The position numbers were made by a program, and so were the translations under genes. Shown one piece after another: positions 44,209 through 52,849 of a stretch of DNA of 64,000 nucleotides (its first letter is position 1; each line of letters begins with the position of its first letter). The DNA comes from Chryseobacterium pennae. Lineage in GTDB: Bacteria; Bacteroidota; Bacteroidia; Flavobacteriales; Weeksellaceae. The DNA lies in the NCBI RefSeq assembly GCF_003385515.1, contig NZ_QNVT01000003.1:1-64000 (forward strand), given 5' to 3'. The notes under the pieces were generated by a model that was not told the origin of the DNA, did not search any database, and worked only from the letters and a program-made list of their open reading frames with translations.

Positions 44209-44241
44209 GGTTTAAAACCTTGACAAGGATATTAGATGTTT
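44209..44241. repeat. Near-perfect palindrome ATCCTTGTCAAGG...CCTTGACAAGGAT
   Basis: Sixteen-base arms (ATCCTTGTCAAGGTTT) face each other with one central base. A CCTTGACAAGG core also occurs at 20982-20992. It lies in the 44027-44313 gap and is too tight for a standard terminator. It may be a cruciform or a protein-binding site. Confidence 0.55.
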
Positions 44242-44264
44242 TTAACTTCAAGTTGACATCATTA

Positions 44265-44291
44265 TAAAAAAGCCTCTAAAACTAGAGGCTT
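44265..44291 (-). terminator. Terminator of the choice-of-anchor-I gene
   Basis: The stem AAGCCTCTA/TAGAGGCTT is followed on the minus strand by TTTTTTATAAT, 22 bases after the stop at 44314. Confidence 0.85.
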
Positions 44292-44313
44292 CAATCAAAT
44301 CGTAAAAAATAGA

Positions 44314-47300
44314 TTATTTAACAATAACTCTTTTAAGATGTCCTTCTGAAGTTTTCACAAGGTAAACTCCTGTAGAAAGGGTTGAAGTATTTATGGTCAA
44401 GGCATTTTTTTCTTTTCCAACCAGCTTTCCGGACATATCGTATAATTCATAGTTCTGTTTTCTGTTGAAATATAAAATATTTCCTTTATTCACAGGATTT
44501 GGGAAGACATTGAATGTTTCTTTTTCATATTTTACTTCACTGGTTGCTAAAGTTGGTAACTGAGCTACTTCATACATGGATAAAGTTCCGCTGATCTCAT
44601 TGGCAATAATCACATAGCCTTTATGAGTGGTAGTGTTTTCCGGAGCGATATAGATAATTCCTTCAGGACCGTTATCTCCACCGTAAGCTGAGGTAGAGCG
44701 GGAATGTTTATAATCTGTGAAAGTAGGATTATTTGGATTGGTGATATTGTAAACCATTACACCGCCTGTTCTTTCGAGTGTGATAAAGGCATAAGTCTGT
44801 CCGTTTATTGTCCCAAGGGCTACACCTTCCGGTTCAGGACCTTTTGCCCGGCTTCTGCTTTTAATCGTGTTGGATTCATTATCGGCATTGAAAATCAAAG
44901 GATGTTTGGCAGCGATATATCTTTCAAACTGATCTCCACTGTCATACACCTGCTGTTTAGTATCTGCATTAAAAATAGAGAACGAGCGTGCTCCTAAAGC
45001 TGCAATTTCTTCAAAATCTGCATCACCATCTGTATTTCCTGTTGCAGATGAAACCCTAAATCTTCCCAGATTGTGAGATGCTTTTAATATGTTGGCATTA
45101 GGGAAAATAGCAGGATCTAAAGCATAACTATTTGCTCCTACTGTTGTTCTTTCACTATATCCCGAAAGATCTTTTTCATCCCCTTCATTAGCAGTGACAA
45201 TATAATTGGTATTTCCTACTTTATAGTTTTGTACTGCATCAGGAAGATAGTAAGCTTTTACAGGCCAGTTGGCAATAAGAACTTCACCATTGTTGTCTGA
45301 AGCATCAAAACCATTCCCTGGAAGACTCATATCTTTTTTACCCAATCCCCAGATTCCGGTGATATTCTTAGTCGCAAGGTCAACCTCAGCAATGGCGTTG
45401 TTTTCCTGAAGAGTTACCCATGCTTTTTGGCTGTCTGCACTCACAGTAACATATTCCGGTTCCAGATCCTGGGAAAGTGTATTGTTGGTTCTTACTTTTC
45501 TTAACCCTGTAGCGGTTAAAGCAGCCAACTGAGAATCAAAATTATTAAAATTGAGTGTTGTTACATTACTTTGCGTAAGAGTACCAATTCCCCCTGAAAT
45601 ATCAATAATACTGATGGTTCCCTCAGGATCTACAGTGTAAGCATCATTAGGTTCACCTTCATTAGCTGTAATCACTTTTGTTCCGTCAGGAGTAAACGTT
45701 ATCATATCCGGTAAAGCTCCTACAGTAACCTGTTTCAGGAAGTTTCCATTAATATCAAAAAATACTACAGAACCGTTCTGTTGCGGATTGGTATTTGGGG
45801 AAGCTGCTGCGATAATTCCATTTTTTACGGCGATGCTGGTAATTCCTCCATATGAAGCCATATTGATAGTATTAATTACCGAAGGACTGTTAGGATTACT
45901 GAAATCAATAATATCAAAAACATCTGTAAGAGAACTGATGGTAAACAGTCTTTGAGTTGCAGGATCATGAACAACAATCTCTGTGGAACTGTTATTGTTT
46001 CCGGAAGGATCAAAGCTTCCGATATAGTTCAGTTTGATCTCATTAGAAGGAGCAGGTGCCGGTTTATCATTGTCTACAATATAAATGGTTGCAGAGTTAT
46101 CTCCTGAAATAATTGCTCCTGTTGGGTTTTCAAGGCTCACTACAAAATATTCAGCATTTTGTTCTTCTAATGTATCATCAATAATAGGGATATTGACTGT
46201 ATAACTCGTTGCGGAAGGAGTGATATTGATGGTTTGATTGGCTAAGGTAAAATCATTATTGTCTGCCGTACTAAAAGGAGCAGGTTTAACAACAAGATTC
46301 ACAGTTGCAGCAGAAGGATTTACTACATTAATTTTGAAAGCCAGTGTTCCTGCATTTTCATTTACTTTGATGAAATTTTTATCAAGAGCAATAGAGGTTC
46401 CGGCAGTTGTAAAGATAGAAGAAGTTGCTGCAGTTACGGCATTATCACTGAAATCCTCAATAGTATTGGGCTTAAGCGACAGATAATACGTTTGGTCCGG
46501 CACTAAGCCGGAAGTTGGGAGAATGGTGATGGTGTTGTTGCTAAAAGCCGTCGTAAAGGGAACCTGAGTGCCTGTAGCATTTCCAAGACGGAATTCTACA
46601 AGATTTTGTGCATTAGAATCGTTTATCGCAGAGTTATCTGTTAATCTTACATTTTCATTAAAAGAAATAGTAGGATTAACCGTTGTTGAAGCATTATTGG
46701 TATTGTTGACAGGAAGATAGGTGGTTGCAGGTGGAGTAGTATCAACACCTCCTGCTGGTGCTGCATCCACTGTAAAGTTATCGAAACGGTTGTTCCCCCC
46801 TGTTCCGCCTCCTGTTGCGGAGAATTCAACCTTTAATTTAAAGTTGGGGTTATTGGATACTCCTGCCACTGCAGAAAAATCAAAATTAATTAACTGCGGA
46901 TTGGCATCCTGAGGGGTAACGGTCTGATACGGAACAAAAGTAGTTCCATCTGTTGTATAAGACCATGTTTGTGTTCCGGCTCCCTGTCCGGATCTTCTTG
47001 TTGTAAACTTTACAATAACATTATTGTATCCGGTTGTAGGCAGATTGAACTGTAAAACACCACCAATAGGATTGTTGAATCTTAAATGGGTACCGGATGC
47101 ATCTCCGTTTCTGGCATTTAAATTATCAATATTAAAATTTTGTCCGGTACCGCCTGCAAAATCAATCACACTGGTACCTCCGGCTATAGCTACAAGAGCT
47201 CCGTTGGCTAATGTAGATGAAGGTGTTGTTATAGCGGTTTCAGAGGTGTTATTGTTAAAATTCCAGTAATGGATAAGCGTCTGTCCGAAAAGACCGGTCT

Positions 47301-47364
47301 GAAAAAAGAACGCGGCTGCGACTGACCCTTTTAATAGGTAGTTGTTGATCATTTTTGGCTTCAA
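44314..47364 (-). CDS. Large T9SS-exported choice-of-anchor-I protein with Calx-beta domain
   Basis: The 1016-residue secreted protein (or 1012 from ATG 47352) has a signal peptide (AAFFFQTGLFGQ). A lectin-like N-terminal region (about 30-205; NARNGDASGTHLRFNNPIGG), a bacterial Ig-like domain (about 212-320; PPATTYLPVNN) and a Calx-beta domain (about 325-435; VNENAGTLAF, DDTLEEQNAEYF) come first. A choice-of-anchor-I beta-propeller follows (about 440-935; ITANEGEPNDAY, YIVTANEGDEKDLSGY, AKGPEPEGVALG). The last ~70 residues are a T9SS type A sorting domain (FNVFPNPVNKGNILYF, GVYLVKTSEGHLKRVIVK). It is probably displayed on the surface; relatives are alkaline-phosphatase- or phytase-like. It is monocistronic. 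Confidence 0.88.
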   Translation of the reverse strand: MKPKMINNYLLKGSVAAAFFFQTGLFGQTLIHYWNFNNNTSETAITTPSSTLANGALVAIAGGTSVIDFAGGTGQNFNIDNLNARNGDASGTHLRFNNPIGGVLQFNLPTTGYNNVIVKFTTRRSGQGAGTQTWSYTTDGTTFVPYQTVTPQDANPQLINFDFSAVAGVSNNPNFKLKVEFSATGGGTGGNNRFDNFTVDAAPAGGVDTTPPATTYLPVNNTNNASTTVNPTISFNENVRLTDNSAINDSNAQNLVEFRLGNATGTQVPFTTAFSNNTITILPTSGLVPDQTYYLSLKPNTIEDFSDNAVTAATSSIFTTAGTSIALDKNFIKVNENAGTLAFKINVVNPSAATVNLVVKPAPFSTADNNDFTLANQTINITPSATSYTVNIPIIDDTLEEQNAEYFVVSLENPTGAIISGDNSATIYIVDNDKPAPAPSNEIKLNYIGSFDPSGNNNSSTEIVVHDPATQRLFTISSLTDVFDIIDFSNPNSPSVINTINMASYGGITSIAVKNGIIAAASPNTNPQQNGSVVFFDINGNFLKQVTVGALPDMITFTPDGTKVITANEGEPNDAYTVDPEGTISIIDISGGIGTLTQSNVTTLNFNNFDSQLAALTATGLRKVRTNNTLSQDLEPEYVTVSADSQKAWVTLQENNAIAEVDLATKNITGIWGLGKKDMSLPGNGFDASDNNGEVLIANWPVKAYYLPDAVQNYKVGNTNYIVTANEGDEKDLSGYSERTTVGANSYALDPAIFPNANILKASHNLGRFRVSSATGNTDGDADFEEIAALGARSFSIFNADTKQQVYDSGDQFERYIAAKHPLIFNADNESNTIKSRSRAKGPEPEGVALGTINGQTYAFITLERTGGVMVYNITNPNNPTFTDYKHSRSTSAYGGDNGPEGIIYIAPENTTTHKGYVIIANEISGTLSMYEVAQLPTLATSEVKYEKETFNVFPNPVNKGNILYFNRKQNYELYDMSGKLVGKEKNALTINTSTLSTGVYLVKTSEGHLKRVIVK

Positions 47365-47482
47365 TTAGATAAATACAAAAATGAACTTTATGTTTGGTAA
47401 CTATTTTAATGGAATTTTAAGAAATGTTTAAAAAATAGGTCTGTTTCTGATAAAATATAAAATGATGATAGACAAGAATCAG

Positions 47483-47632
47483 TTATTTTGAAGGTTTGCC
47501 GGAAAAATTTAACATTGTTCCTGACTTAGCTCCTTCCAAAGGATGTTTCTGCATATACAGAAACCCTGAAACTGCAGTCAGAACCAAGAGTACAAAAATA
47601 ACCAGAACAATTCTTTTTAACATGTCTCTCAT
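47483..47632 (-). CDS. Small single-pass membrane protein, coupled to the epimerase gene
   Basis: A 49-residue frame starts MRDMLKRIV, has one strongly hydrophobic helix (VLVIFVLLVLTAVSGFLY) and a short polar tail ending SGKPSK. Its ATG overlaps the upstream epimerase stop in an ATGA arrangement, the classic sign of translational coupling. Basic residues before the helix suggest the N-terminus stays inside. I recognise no family. The function is presumably linked to the epimerase it follows. Confidence 0.65.
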   Translation of the reverse strand: MRDMLKRIVLVIFVLLVLTAVSGFLYMQKHPLEGAKSGTMLNFSGKPSK

Positions 47633-48282
47633 ATCGCTAAATTTTTAATATCCCGAATTTCTAAAGTTGAAGAAGGATAGCCTTTTTTTACAGCATTGAT
47701 CATAGCTTTTCCCACTTCATGTAAAGTTAGTGATTTTGACGGTAAAAAAATAGGAAAAAACCAAATAAAAGGTTTGAAAAACCATTTTACATTGATTTGG
47801 CCCTCAACAGGTTTCATAAATCCAGGTCTGAAATTGTAGGCTCCTTTAAAATTCATTTTCTTCAGAGTATTTTCTGTTCTCCCTTTTACTCTTGCCCACA
47901 TCAGCTTTCCACTTTCTGTACTGTCGGTACTGGCTCCGGATACATAATTGAATACCATTTCTGGATTTTGATGTAAAACTGCTTCTGCAAAATGGATGGT
48001 GGTATCATATGTAATTCTGGTATAATCCTCTTCATTCATTCCTACACTGCTGATTCCGGCACAAAAGAAACAGGCATCATATCCTTTTAAGTTCTCGTCG
48101 TTGGTATCGATGGATAAAAAGTCCGGAATGAGATATTCTTTTAATTTAGAATGTTTTTTTCCAGATGGTTTTCTACTGATACTAAGGACCTCAGACACAT
48201 TGGGATTTTCAAGGCATTCCAGTAAAACACCTTCACCTACCATTCCGGTAGCACCTGTAAGAATTATTTTAATTGAGCTCAT
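47629..48282 (-). CDS. NAD(P)-binding Rossmann-fold epimerase-like protein
   Basis: The 217-residue protein begins with the Rossmann dinucleotide motif TGATGMVGEG (residues 9-18). It continues as an atypical short-chain dehydrogenase/NmrA-like protein: ACFFCAGISSVGM, then YVSGASTDSTESGKLMWARVKGRTE with the Ser and Lys of the catalytic region, and YNFRPGFMKP. The short length argues for a regulatory or small-substrate role rather than sugar epimerisation. Its stop overlaps the start of a 49-residue membrane protein. Confidence 0.82.
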   Translation of the reverse strand: MSSIKIILTGATGMVGEGVLLECLENPNVSEVLSISRKPSGKKHSKLKEYLIPDFLSIDTNDENLKGYDACFFCAGISSVGMNEEDYTRITYDTTIHFAEAVLHQNPEMVFNYVSGASTDSTESGKLMWARVKGRTENTLKKMNFKGAYNFRPGFMKPVEGQINVKWFFKPFIWFFPIFLPSKSLTLHEVGKAMINAVKKGYPSSTLEIRDIKNLAI

Positions 48283-48331
48283 TGTTTTGCTATTGATAGT
48301 TGTATGACGGATGAGAGTAGAGAATTACTTT

Positions 48332-48386
48332 AAAGATAAAAGATAAAAGATAAAAGATAAAAGATAAAAGATAAAAGATAAAAGAT
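48332..48386. repeat. Heptanucleotide microsatellite (AAAGATA)7.9
   Basis: Fifty-five bases of perfect AAAGATA repeats, nearly eight units, lie about 50 bases upstream of the epimerase gene's ATG. Slippage of such tracts changes promoter spacing in other bacteria, so it could phase-vary the epimerase/membrane-protein pair. Confidence 0.9.
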
Positions 48387-48437
48387 CTTGTCGTTAAACA
48401 ACAATTCCCATATGTATATCCACACGGATATCAACAT

Positions 48438-48506
48438 CAATAGGGGTAGGCTTTAACTCGCTCAATAAATAAGATAACCCAATTCCATTGGCTTTAGCCA
48501 AAACCT
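48438..48506 (+). repeat. Dispersed repeat R4, copy 2
   Basis: GTAGGCTTTAACTCGCTCAATAAATAAG followed by CCATTGGCTTTAGCCAAAACC parallels 13098-13160. The second half contains its own GGCTTTAGCC palindrome. Confidence 0.65.
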
Positions 48507-48543
48507 AAAAATAATGTGTTTATTTTCTGTTTGTGAGAATGTT

Positions 48544-48571
48544 GAGATTGCTTCGCTGCGCTCGCAATGAC
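48544..48571 (-). repeat. Dispersed repeat R3, copy 2
   Basis: GAGATTGCTTCG...CGCAATGAC is the reverse complement type of the element at 15786-15820. It directly precedes a small open frame. Confidence 0.75.
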
Positions 48572-48579
48572 GGTTGAGG

Positions 48580-48696
48580 ATGGTAAGGAAGTGGAATATT
48601 TTAGCCCTGATTGCAGCGGCATCCTTTTTTTGCTTGGTGATTTTGATGAGGGCGAAAAAGATACAGCGGAAAGCAGGAGTAGCTCCTGAAAAATAA
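48580..48696 (+). CDS. Possible 38-aa membrane micro-protein
   Basis: This short frame starts MVRKWNILALIAAA, continues into a hydrophobic helix (about residues 6-23, SFFCLVILM) and ends in a basic tail RAKKIQRKAGVAPEK. The positive-hydrophobic-positive layout is that of bacterial membrane micro-proteins. No promoter element is clear and it starts 9 bases after an R3 repeat, so it may not be expressed. The rest of the 48283-48742 gap holds only repeats. Confidence 0.4.
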   Translation: MVRKWNILALIAAASFFCLVILMRAKKIQRKAGVAPEK

Positions 48697-48721
48697 AACC
48701 GGACAGAAACTGCCCGGCTTT
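48696..48721 (-). terminator. Terminator of the ppk-ppx operon
   Basis: An 11-bp stem pairs fully, using G·U pairs, only in the minus-strand RNA (AAGCCGGGCAG/CTGTCCGGTTT); the plus-strand RNA would have A·C mismatches. A T-rich run follows. It therefore ends the operon stopping at 48743. Confidence 0.75.
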
Positions 48722-48742
48722 ACATGTAATTATGCTTTAAAA

Positions 48743-49627
48743 CTATTTTTTATGCTGTAACTGACTGTAGATATTCTGGATTAAACCATCCGCTACAGAG
48801 ATCTTTGGTACAAAAATCTTATTGATATCCGACCAGGCCATTACATTGTTGAAAATGCTTAAGGCGTGAACCAATACATCGGCTCTGTCTTCCCTAAGAC
48901 TGTATTGAGTCATTCTTTCTTCTACCGAAAGTTCATTGAATTCTTTGTGAACCTTTTTCAGATGAGCTAGAGACATGGGCTTTCCGTCTTTAGTTTTGCT
49001 CATGGAGAATACTTTATTGATGTTTCCTCCTGATCCTATGGCTACAATTGGTTTTTTGCTGACAATATTCTGTTTGATTTCTTCTCTCATTTCTTTCCAG
49101 TTATCTATGGTAACAAGATTGTTGAGAAGACGGATCGTTCCGATATTGAAGGATCTTTCATACATCATTTTACCGTTTTCATAGAATGTAAGCTCTGTGG
49201 AACCTCCTCCTACGTCAATATATAAATACGCAAATTCTTTGTCAAGGCCTTCAGCAACATGGTTTTCATAAATTAGGGTTGCTTCTTCGTCTCCGGAAAT
49301 AATCTCGATATTGATTCCGGAAGCTTCCTGTACCTGTCTGATGATTTCATCACCATTGGCAGCATCACGCATGGCACTGGTGGCGCAGGCTCTGTAATGG
49401 TCTACTTTATAGATCTTCATCAGGTCGCTGAAAATCTTCATGGAGTCGATGACCATTTGTTCTCTTTCGGGACCTATTTTTCCGATGGTGAATACATCCA
49501 TACCTAATCTCAGAGGGATTCTCAGGAGATTCAGTTTGATGAATTCCGGTTTTTTATTGTTTATCTTTACTTCATTGATGAGAAGTCTGGCGGCATTACT
49601 TCCTATGTCTATTGCTGCTATCTTCAT
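48743..49627 (-). CDS. ppx: Exopolyphosphatase (Ppx/GppA family)
   Basis: The 294-residue enzyme of the ASKHA fold hydrolyses terminal phosphates from polyphosphate, or acts on pppGpp. It has the N-terminal phosphate-binding motif AAIDIGSNAARLLI, ACATSAMRDAANG, IDVGGGSTELTFYENG and AIGSGGNI. It is short, lacking the C-terminal HD-like domain of E. coli Ppx and GppA. Its ATG overlaps the ppk1 stop (ATGA), so the two opposing polyphosphate enzymes are translationally coupled. Confidence 0.92.
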   Translation of the reverse strand: MKIAAIDIGSNAARLLINEVKINNKKPEFIKLNLLRIPLRLGMDVFTIGKIGPEREQMVIDSMKIFSDLMKIYKVDHYRACATSAMRDAANGDEIIRQVQEASGINIEIISGDEEATLIYENHVAEGLDKEFAYLYIDVGGGSTELTFYENGKMMYERSFNIGTIRLLNNLVTIDNWKEMREEIKQNIVSKKPIVAIGSGGNINKVFSMSKTKDGKPMSLAHLKKVHKEFNELSVEERMTQYSLREDRADVLVHALSIFNNVMAWSDINKIFVPKISVADGLIQNIYSQLQHKK

Positions 49628-51696
49628 TTTTTGCTTGTTTTAGCCTTTAAATACTTATAGGTTTCTATTTGTGATCTACATTCTTTTTTATCATTTCTGA
49701 TGTATTCGTTGCTTAGTTTTTTATCTAAAATTCTAGCCTTTACATTATCTCTAAGCTGAATATCAAGAATGTCTTTTAATTCTTTTTTAAGGTTTTTGTC
49801 GGTTATCTTGGCTGCGGCTTCAATTCTGTAATCAAGGTTTCTGGTCATCCAGTCAGCAGAGGAAATATATATATCTTCTACTCCTTTATTGTAGAAATAC
49901 ATTACTCTGGCATGTTCCAGATATTCATCTACGATACTGATGGCCTTGATTTTTTCTTTAAATTCCTTTTGGTTAACGGCACAGTAGATTCCCCTTACAA
50001 TCAGTCTGATGACTACTCCTGCTGTGGCAGCATCATATAGTTTTTCAATTAATAGTCTGTCACTCAGTGAATTGGCTTTAACGATGATTTCTGCTTTTCT
50101 TCCGGCTTTAGCTTCCTCAATTTCCTTATCAATATGGTGAACAATCTTTTCACGCATAAATTGGGGGCAAACTAATAAATTTTTACAAGTTTTCAAAACC
50201 GGCAGGTAATCATCTTTTGGTTTTTTCAACACATTGAATACTTTATTGATATCTGCCATAATGCCACGGTCAGAAGTCATAAGTAAGTGGTCTCCATAAA
50301 TTCTTGCGGTCTTTTCATTGAAATTTCCGGTACTTACAAATCCATACTGAATGGTTTTGTTATGGGCTCTTTTCTTGATGATGCAAAGTTTTGCATGAAC
50401 CTTTTTATTTGGAAGCCCGATAAGTACGGTGATTCCTTCCGGTTCCAGCATATCTTTCCATTCCAGATTGGATTCTTCATCGAATCTTGCCTGAAGTTCG
50501 AGCATTACAGTTACTTCTTTCCCGTTTCTGGCTGCATAAATCAATGCATTACTGATTTTTGAGTTACTGGCCAGTCTGTAGGCTGTAATCTGTATAGATT
50601 TTACATCCGGATCCATGGCTGCTTCACGCAGAAGATCAATCACCGGATTATATTTATGATACGGGAAAGTAAGAAGTACATCTTCTTTCATGATCACATC
50701 GGTAACTCTTTCTCCATGCTCAAAGGCCTGGTGAGTGAAAGAAGTTCGTTCCACAGGTCTTGCATAGGTTTCAAAAACATCCGGAAAGTCCATGAAGTGT
50801 TTGAAGTTGTGAATTTTTCCTCCCGGAATAATGCTGTCTTTCTTTGTTAAGTTCAGTTTTCTGATCAAAAGCTCAAGCAAAGCCTTATCCATATCTTTGT
50901 CAAAAACAAATCGGGTAGGTTTCCCTTTTCTGCGGTTTTTAAGGCCTTTTTCTATTTTTTCTGCAAAGTTGGTACGAATGTCATTATCAAGGTCCAGCTC
51001 GGCGTCCTTCGTTACTTTAAAGGCATTAGCGGCAAACTCATCATATCCGAAATAAGAGAAAATGTGTGGTAAGTTGAAGGTAATTATGTCTTCCAGAAGC
51101 ATTACATTTTTTTCTTCCGGATCTTCGGTGGGAAGCAGTACGAATCTTCCTACAAAGCGGGAAGGAATTTCAATAATGGCATAGTTGCTGGAATACTGCC
51201 AGTCTTTTTTTCTCATGGCTACTCCCAGATAGAGACTTTTATCTCTCAGGTAAGGCATTGGTGTATTTTCATGAAGAAGAATAGGAATCACATTAGATTC
51301 CACAACTTCATCGAAATAGTTTCTGACAAAATCCTTTTGTTTTGCGGTCAGGTTTTTGGAATTCTTGATGAATACTTTATGATCAGCCATTTCAGTCTGG
51401 ATTGTTTTCCAGGTTTTATCGAAATTCAGCTGGTGTCTCATCACTATTTCATTAATTCGCTGAAGAATTTTGGAAGGTGGCTGATAAAAGGACTCGGAAA
51501 TAACCTTTTCCTTAAAATCCATGGCACGCTTTAATCCGGCAACACGCACTCTGAAGAACTCATCCAGATTGTTGGAGAAGATTCCAAGAAAACGTATTCT
51601 TAAGTGTAAAGGAACTTTTTCATCCATGGCTTCCTGTAAAACTCTTTCATTAAAGGCTAACCATGTAATATCTCGTGGATTAAAGTGTAATGACAT
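49624..51696 (-). CDS. ppk1: Polyphosphate kinase 1
   Basis: The 690-residue enzyme makes polyphosphate reversibly from ATP. The N-terminal domain (FNPRDITWLAFNERVLQEA) and head domain are followed by two phospholipase-D-like catalytic domains. KKVHAKLCII holds the autophosphorylated His, and the second conserved His lies in EYLEHARVMYF. Other family text: DVLLTFPYHKYNPVIDLL, ITAYRLASNSKI, ELQARFDEESNLEW. It is the first gene of the ppk-ppx operon. A perfect TAnnTTTG lies 21 bases before its start. Confidence 0.96.
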   Translation of the reverse strand: MSLHFNPRDITWLAFNERVLQEAMDEKVPLHLRIRFLGIFSNNLDEFFRVRVAGLKRAMDFKEKVISESFYQPPSKILQRINEIVMRHQLNFDKTWKTIQTEMADHKVFIKNSKNLTAKQKDFVRNYFDEVVESNVIPILLHENTPMPYLRDKSLYLGVAMRKKDWQYSSNYAIIEIPSRFVGRFVLLPTEDPEEKNVMLLEDIITFNLPHIFSYFGYDEFAANAFKVTKDAELDLDNDIRTNFAEKIEKGLKNRRKGKPTRFVFDKDMDKALLELLIRKLNLTKKDSIIPGGKIHNFKHFMDFPDVFETYARPVERTSFTHQAFEHGERVTDVIMKEDVLLTFPYHKYNPVIDLLREAAMDPDVKSIQITAYRLASNSKISNALIYAARNGKEVTVMLELQARFDEESNLEWKDMLEPEGITVLIGLPNKKVHAKLCIIKKRAHNKTIQYGFVSTGNFNEKTARIYGDHLLMTSDRGIMADINKVFNVLKKPKDDYLPVLKTCKNLLVCPQFMREKIVHHIDKEIEEAKAGRKAEIIVKANSLSDRLLIEKLYDAATAGVVIRLIVRGIYCAVNQKEFKEKIKAISIVDEYLEHARVMYFYNKGVEDIYISSADWMTRNLDYRIEAAAKITDKNLKKELKDILDIQLRDNVKARILDKKLSNEYIRNDKKECRSQIETYKYLKAKTSKK

Positions 51697-51716
51697 TCTA
51701 AATGTGTATATTTTAT

Positions 51717-51724
51717 CAAAAATA
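51717..51724 (-). promoter_or_regulatory. -7 element of ppk1
   Basis: On the minus strand this reads TATTTTTG, a perfect TAnnTTTG, 21 bases before the ATG at 51696. Confidence 0.55.
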
Positions 51725-51821
51725 ATAATTCGTACAGTTTCTGTCCCTATTTCTTAGATTAAACTTTGATTAATTTTAATAATTTTGAAGCGTATGGTAT
51801 TTCAGTAGAAAGCAGCTTTTG

Positions 51822-52787
51822 TTACTGATGATGTATTTGTAATATCTTTTTTATTTCCTCAACTTTTTTATACATTTTATTGAAGAAAATATACCTTGCT
51901 TTATTGTTAGAAGAAAGCAGTTCAGAATTTTTCAGAATCAAATCCAGGCTTTTTTCATAATTTCCACAGACTCTTTCATCCAATGTATAGTAATAGCTCA
52001 GGATATTGTAGGGTAAAAAGAGCATCTTTTGATCTGCAAATCTGATAAAGACACTATTGTTCATGATCAGGAGGTCATTTTGATATAAAGTAAGCGAGCC
52101 TTTTTTTTCGCTGATGACGTCTTCCTCTATCTGGGTAAGCATTTCTGTAATTTCTTCACAGATTTTCAGTGCATTATCAATATGAATGAGTTCCAGCTGA
52201 TGAAAATAAAGAATCTGCTCGAGAAGTGTATAGATGGTGACATTGCTCCATATTTCGGTAGAATTTACATCATTATAGACTTCTGAAAGTAGCATTGCTT
52301 TTTGATTGATCTTTTCCGGAATTTCAAAACTTTCAAAACTTATCCGTTGTGAAAAAAAGACAACATCCATCAGCTTAAGCCAGGCATAAATCTTGAATTT
52401 TCTCAGATTCTCAAACCTCATAAAATAGAAAAGAGGAATATCTTTAGCCGCATAGATAAACTCTACATTCGGAGTGTTTTTTACCTTTTGCAGATTTCGG
52501 ATAGAGGCTTCGAAATACATTTCCAGATCATCAATGTTGTAGATATCATGAATCTTGTTTAAAACAGCATTATTTAGATTTGAATTGTGAATCAGATCCA
52601 GTGAGACTCCAAAATGGGAAGCCAGTGAGATACCTTCATTCAGGGTGATGTGGCTTTTTCCACTGATTCTTCTATAGGCTGTATCATTGGAAAGCGCCAG
52701 TTTGTCAATCATGATTTCTACCAGGTTCTTCTTTCCCCCGGATTCTTTTAATAGCAGTTCAAAAAGGTTTTTCTGATAGTTTTTCAT
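51822..52787 (-). CDS. HTH transcriptional regulator next to the RHS toxin locus
   Basis: This 321-residue protein has an N-terminal helix-turn-helix (about 15-68: NLVEIMIDKLALSNDTAYRR, TLNEGISLASHFGVSLDLI). A large all-helical C-terminal region (about 80-321) could be TPR-like or ligand-sensing. I know similar proteins as uncharacterised Bacteroidota regulators but cannot name the family. It is transcribed divergently from the T9SS-tail/RHS operon. Its own promoter carries a 10-bp inverted repeat, so autoregulation and control of the toxin operon are plausible. Confidence 0.72.
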   Translation of the reverse strand: MKNYQKNLFELLLKESGGKKNLVEIMIDKLALSNDTAYRRISGKSHITLNEGISLASHFGVSLDLIHNSNLNNAVLNKIHDIYNIDDLEMYFEASIRNLQKVKNTPNVEFIYAAKDIPLFYFMRFENLRKFKIYAWLKLMDVVFFSQRISFESFEIPEKINQKAMLLSEVYNDVNSTEIWSNVTIYTLLEQILYFHQLELIHIDNALKICEEITEMLTQIEEDVISEKKGSLTLYQNDLLIMNNSVFIRFADQKMLFLPYNILSYYYTLDERVCGNYEKSLDLILKNSELLSSNNKARYIFFNKMYKKVEEIKKILQIHHQ

Positions 52788-52806
52788 GGTAATTAGTGTT
52801 TGTTGT

Positions 52807-52814
52807 CAAAAATA
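52807..52814 (-). promoter_or_regulatory. -7 element of the HTH regulator gene
   Basis: On the minus strand this reads TATTTTTG, a perfect TAnnTTTG, 20 bases before the ATG at 52787. It touches the left arm of the inverted repeat at 52813-52849. Confidence 0.55.
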
Positions 52815-52849
52815 TCTAAAAAAAATAAATATTTGTTAGTTTTTAGATA
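52813..52849. promoter_or_regulatory. Inverted repeat TATCTAAAAA-N17-TTTTTAGATA, operator candidate
   Basis: Perfect 10-base arms (52813-52822 and 52840-52849) are separated by 17 bases. The left arm abuts the regulator's -7 element and the whole site covers its -33 region, about 90 bases before the toxin-operon start. Arm centres are 27 bases apart, between two and three helical turns, as for a dimer or tetramer site. Confidence 0.55.
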
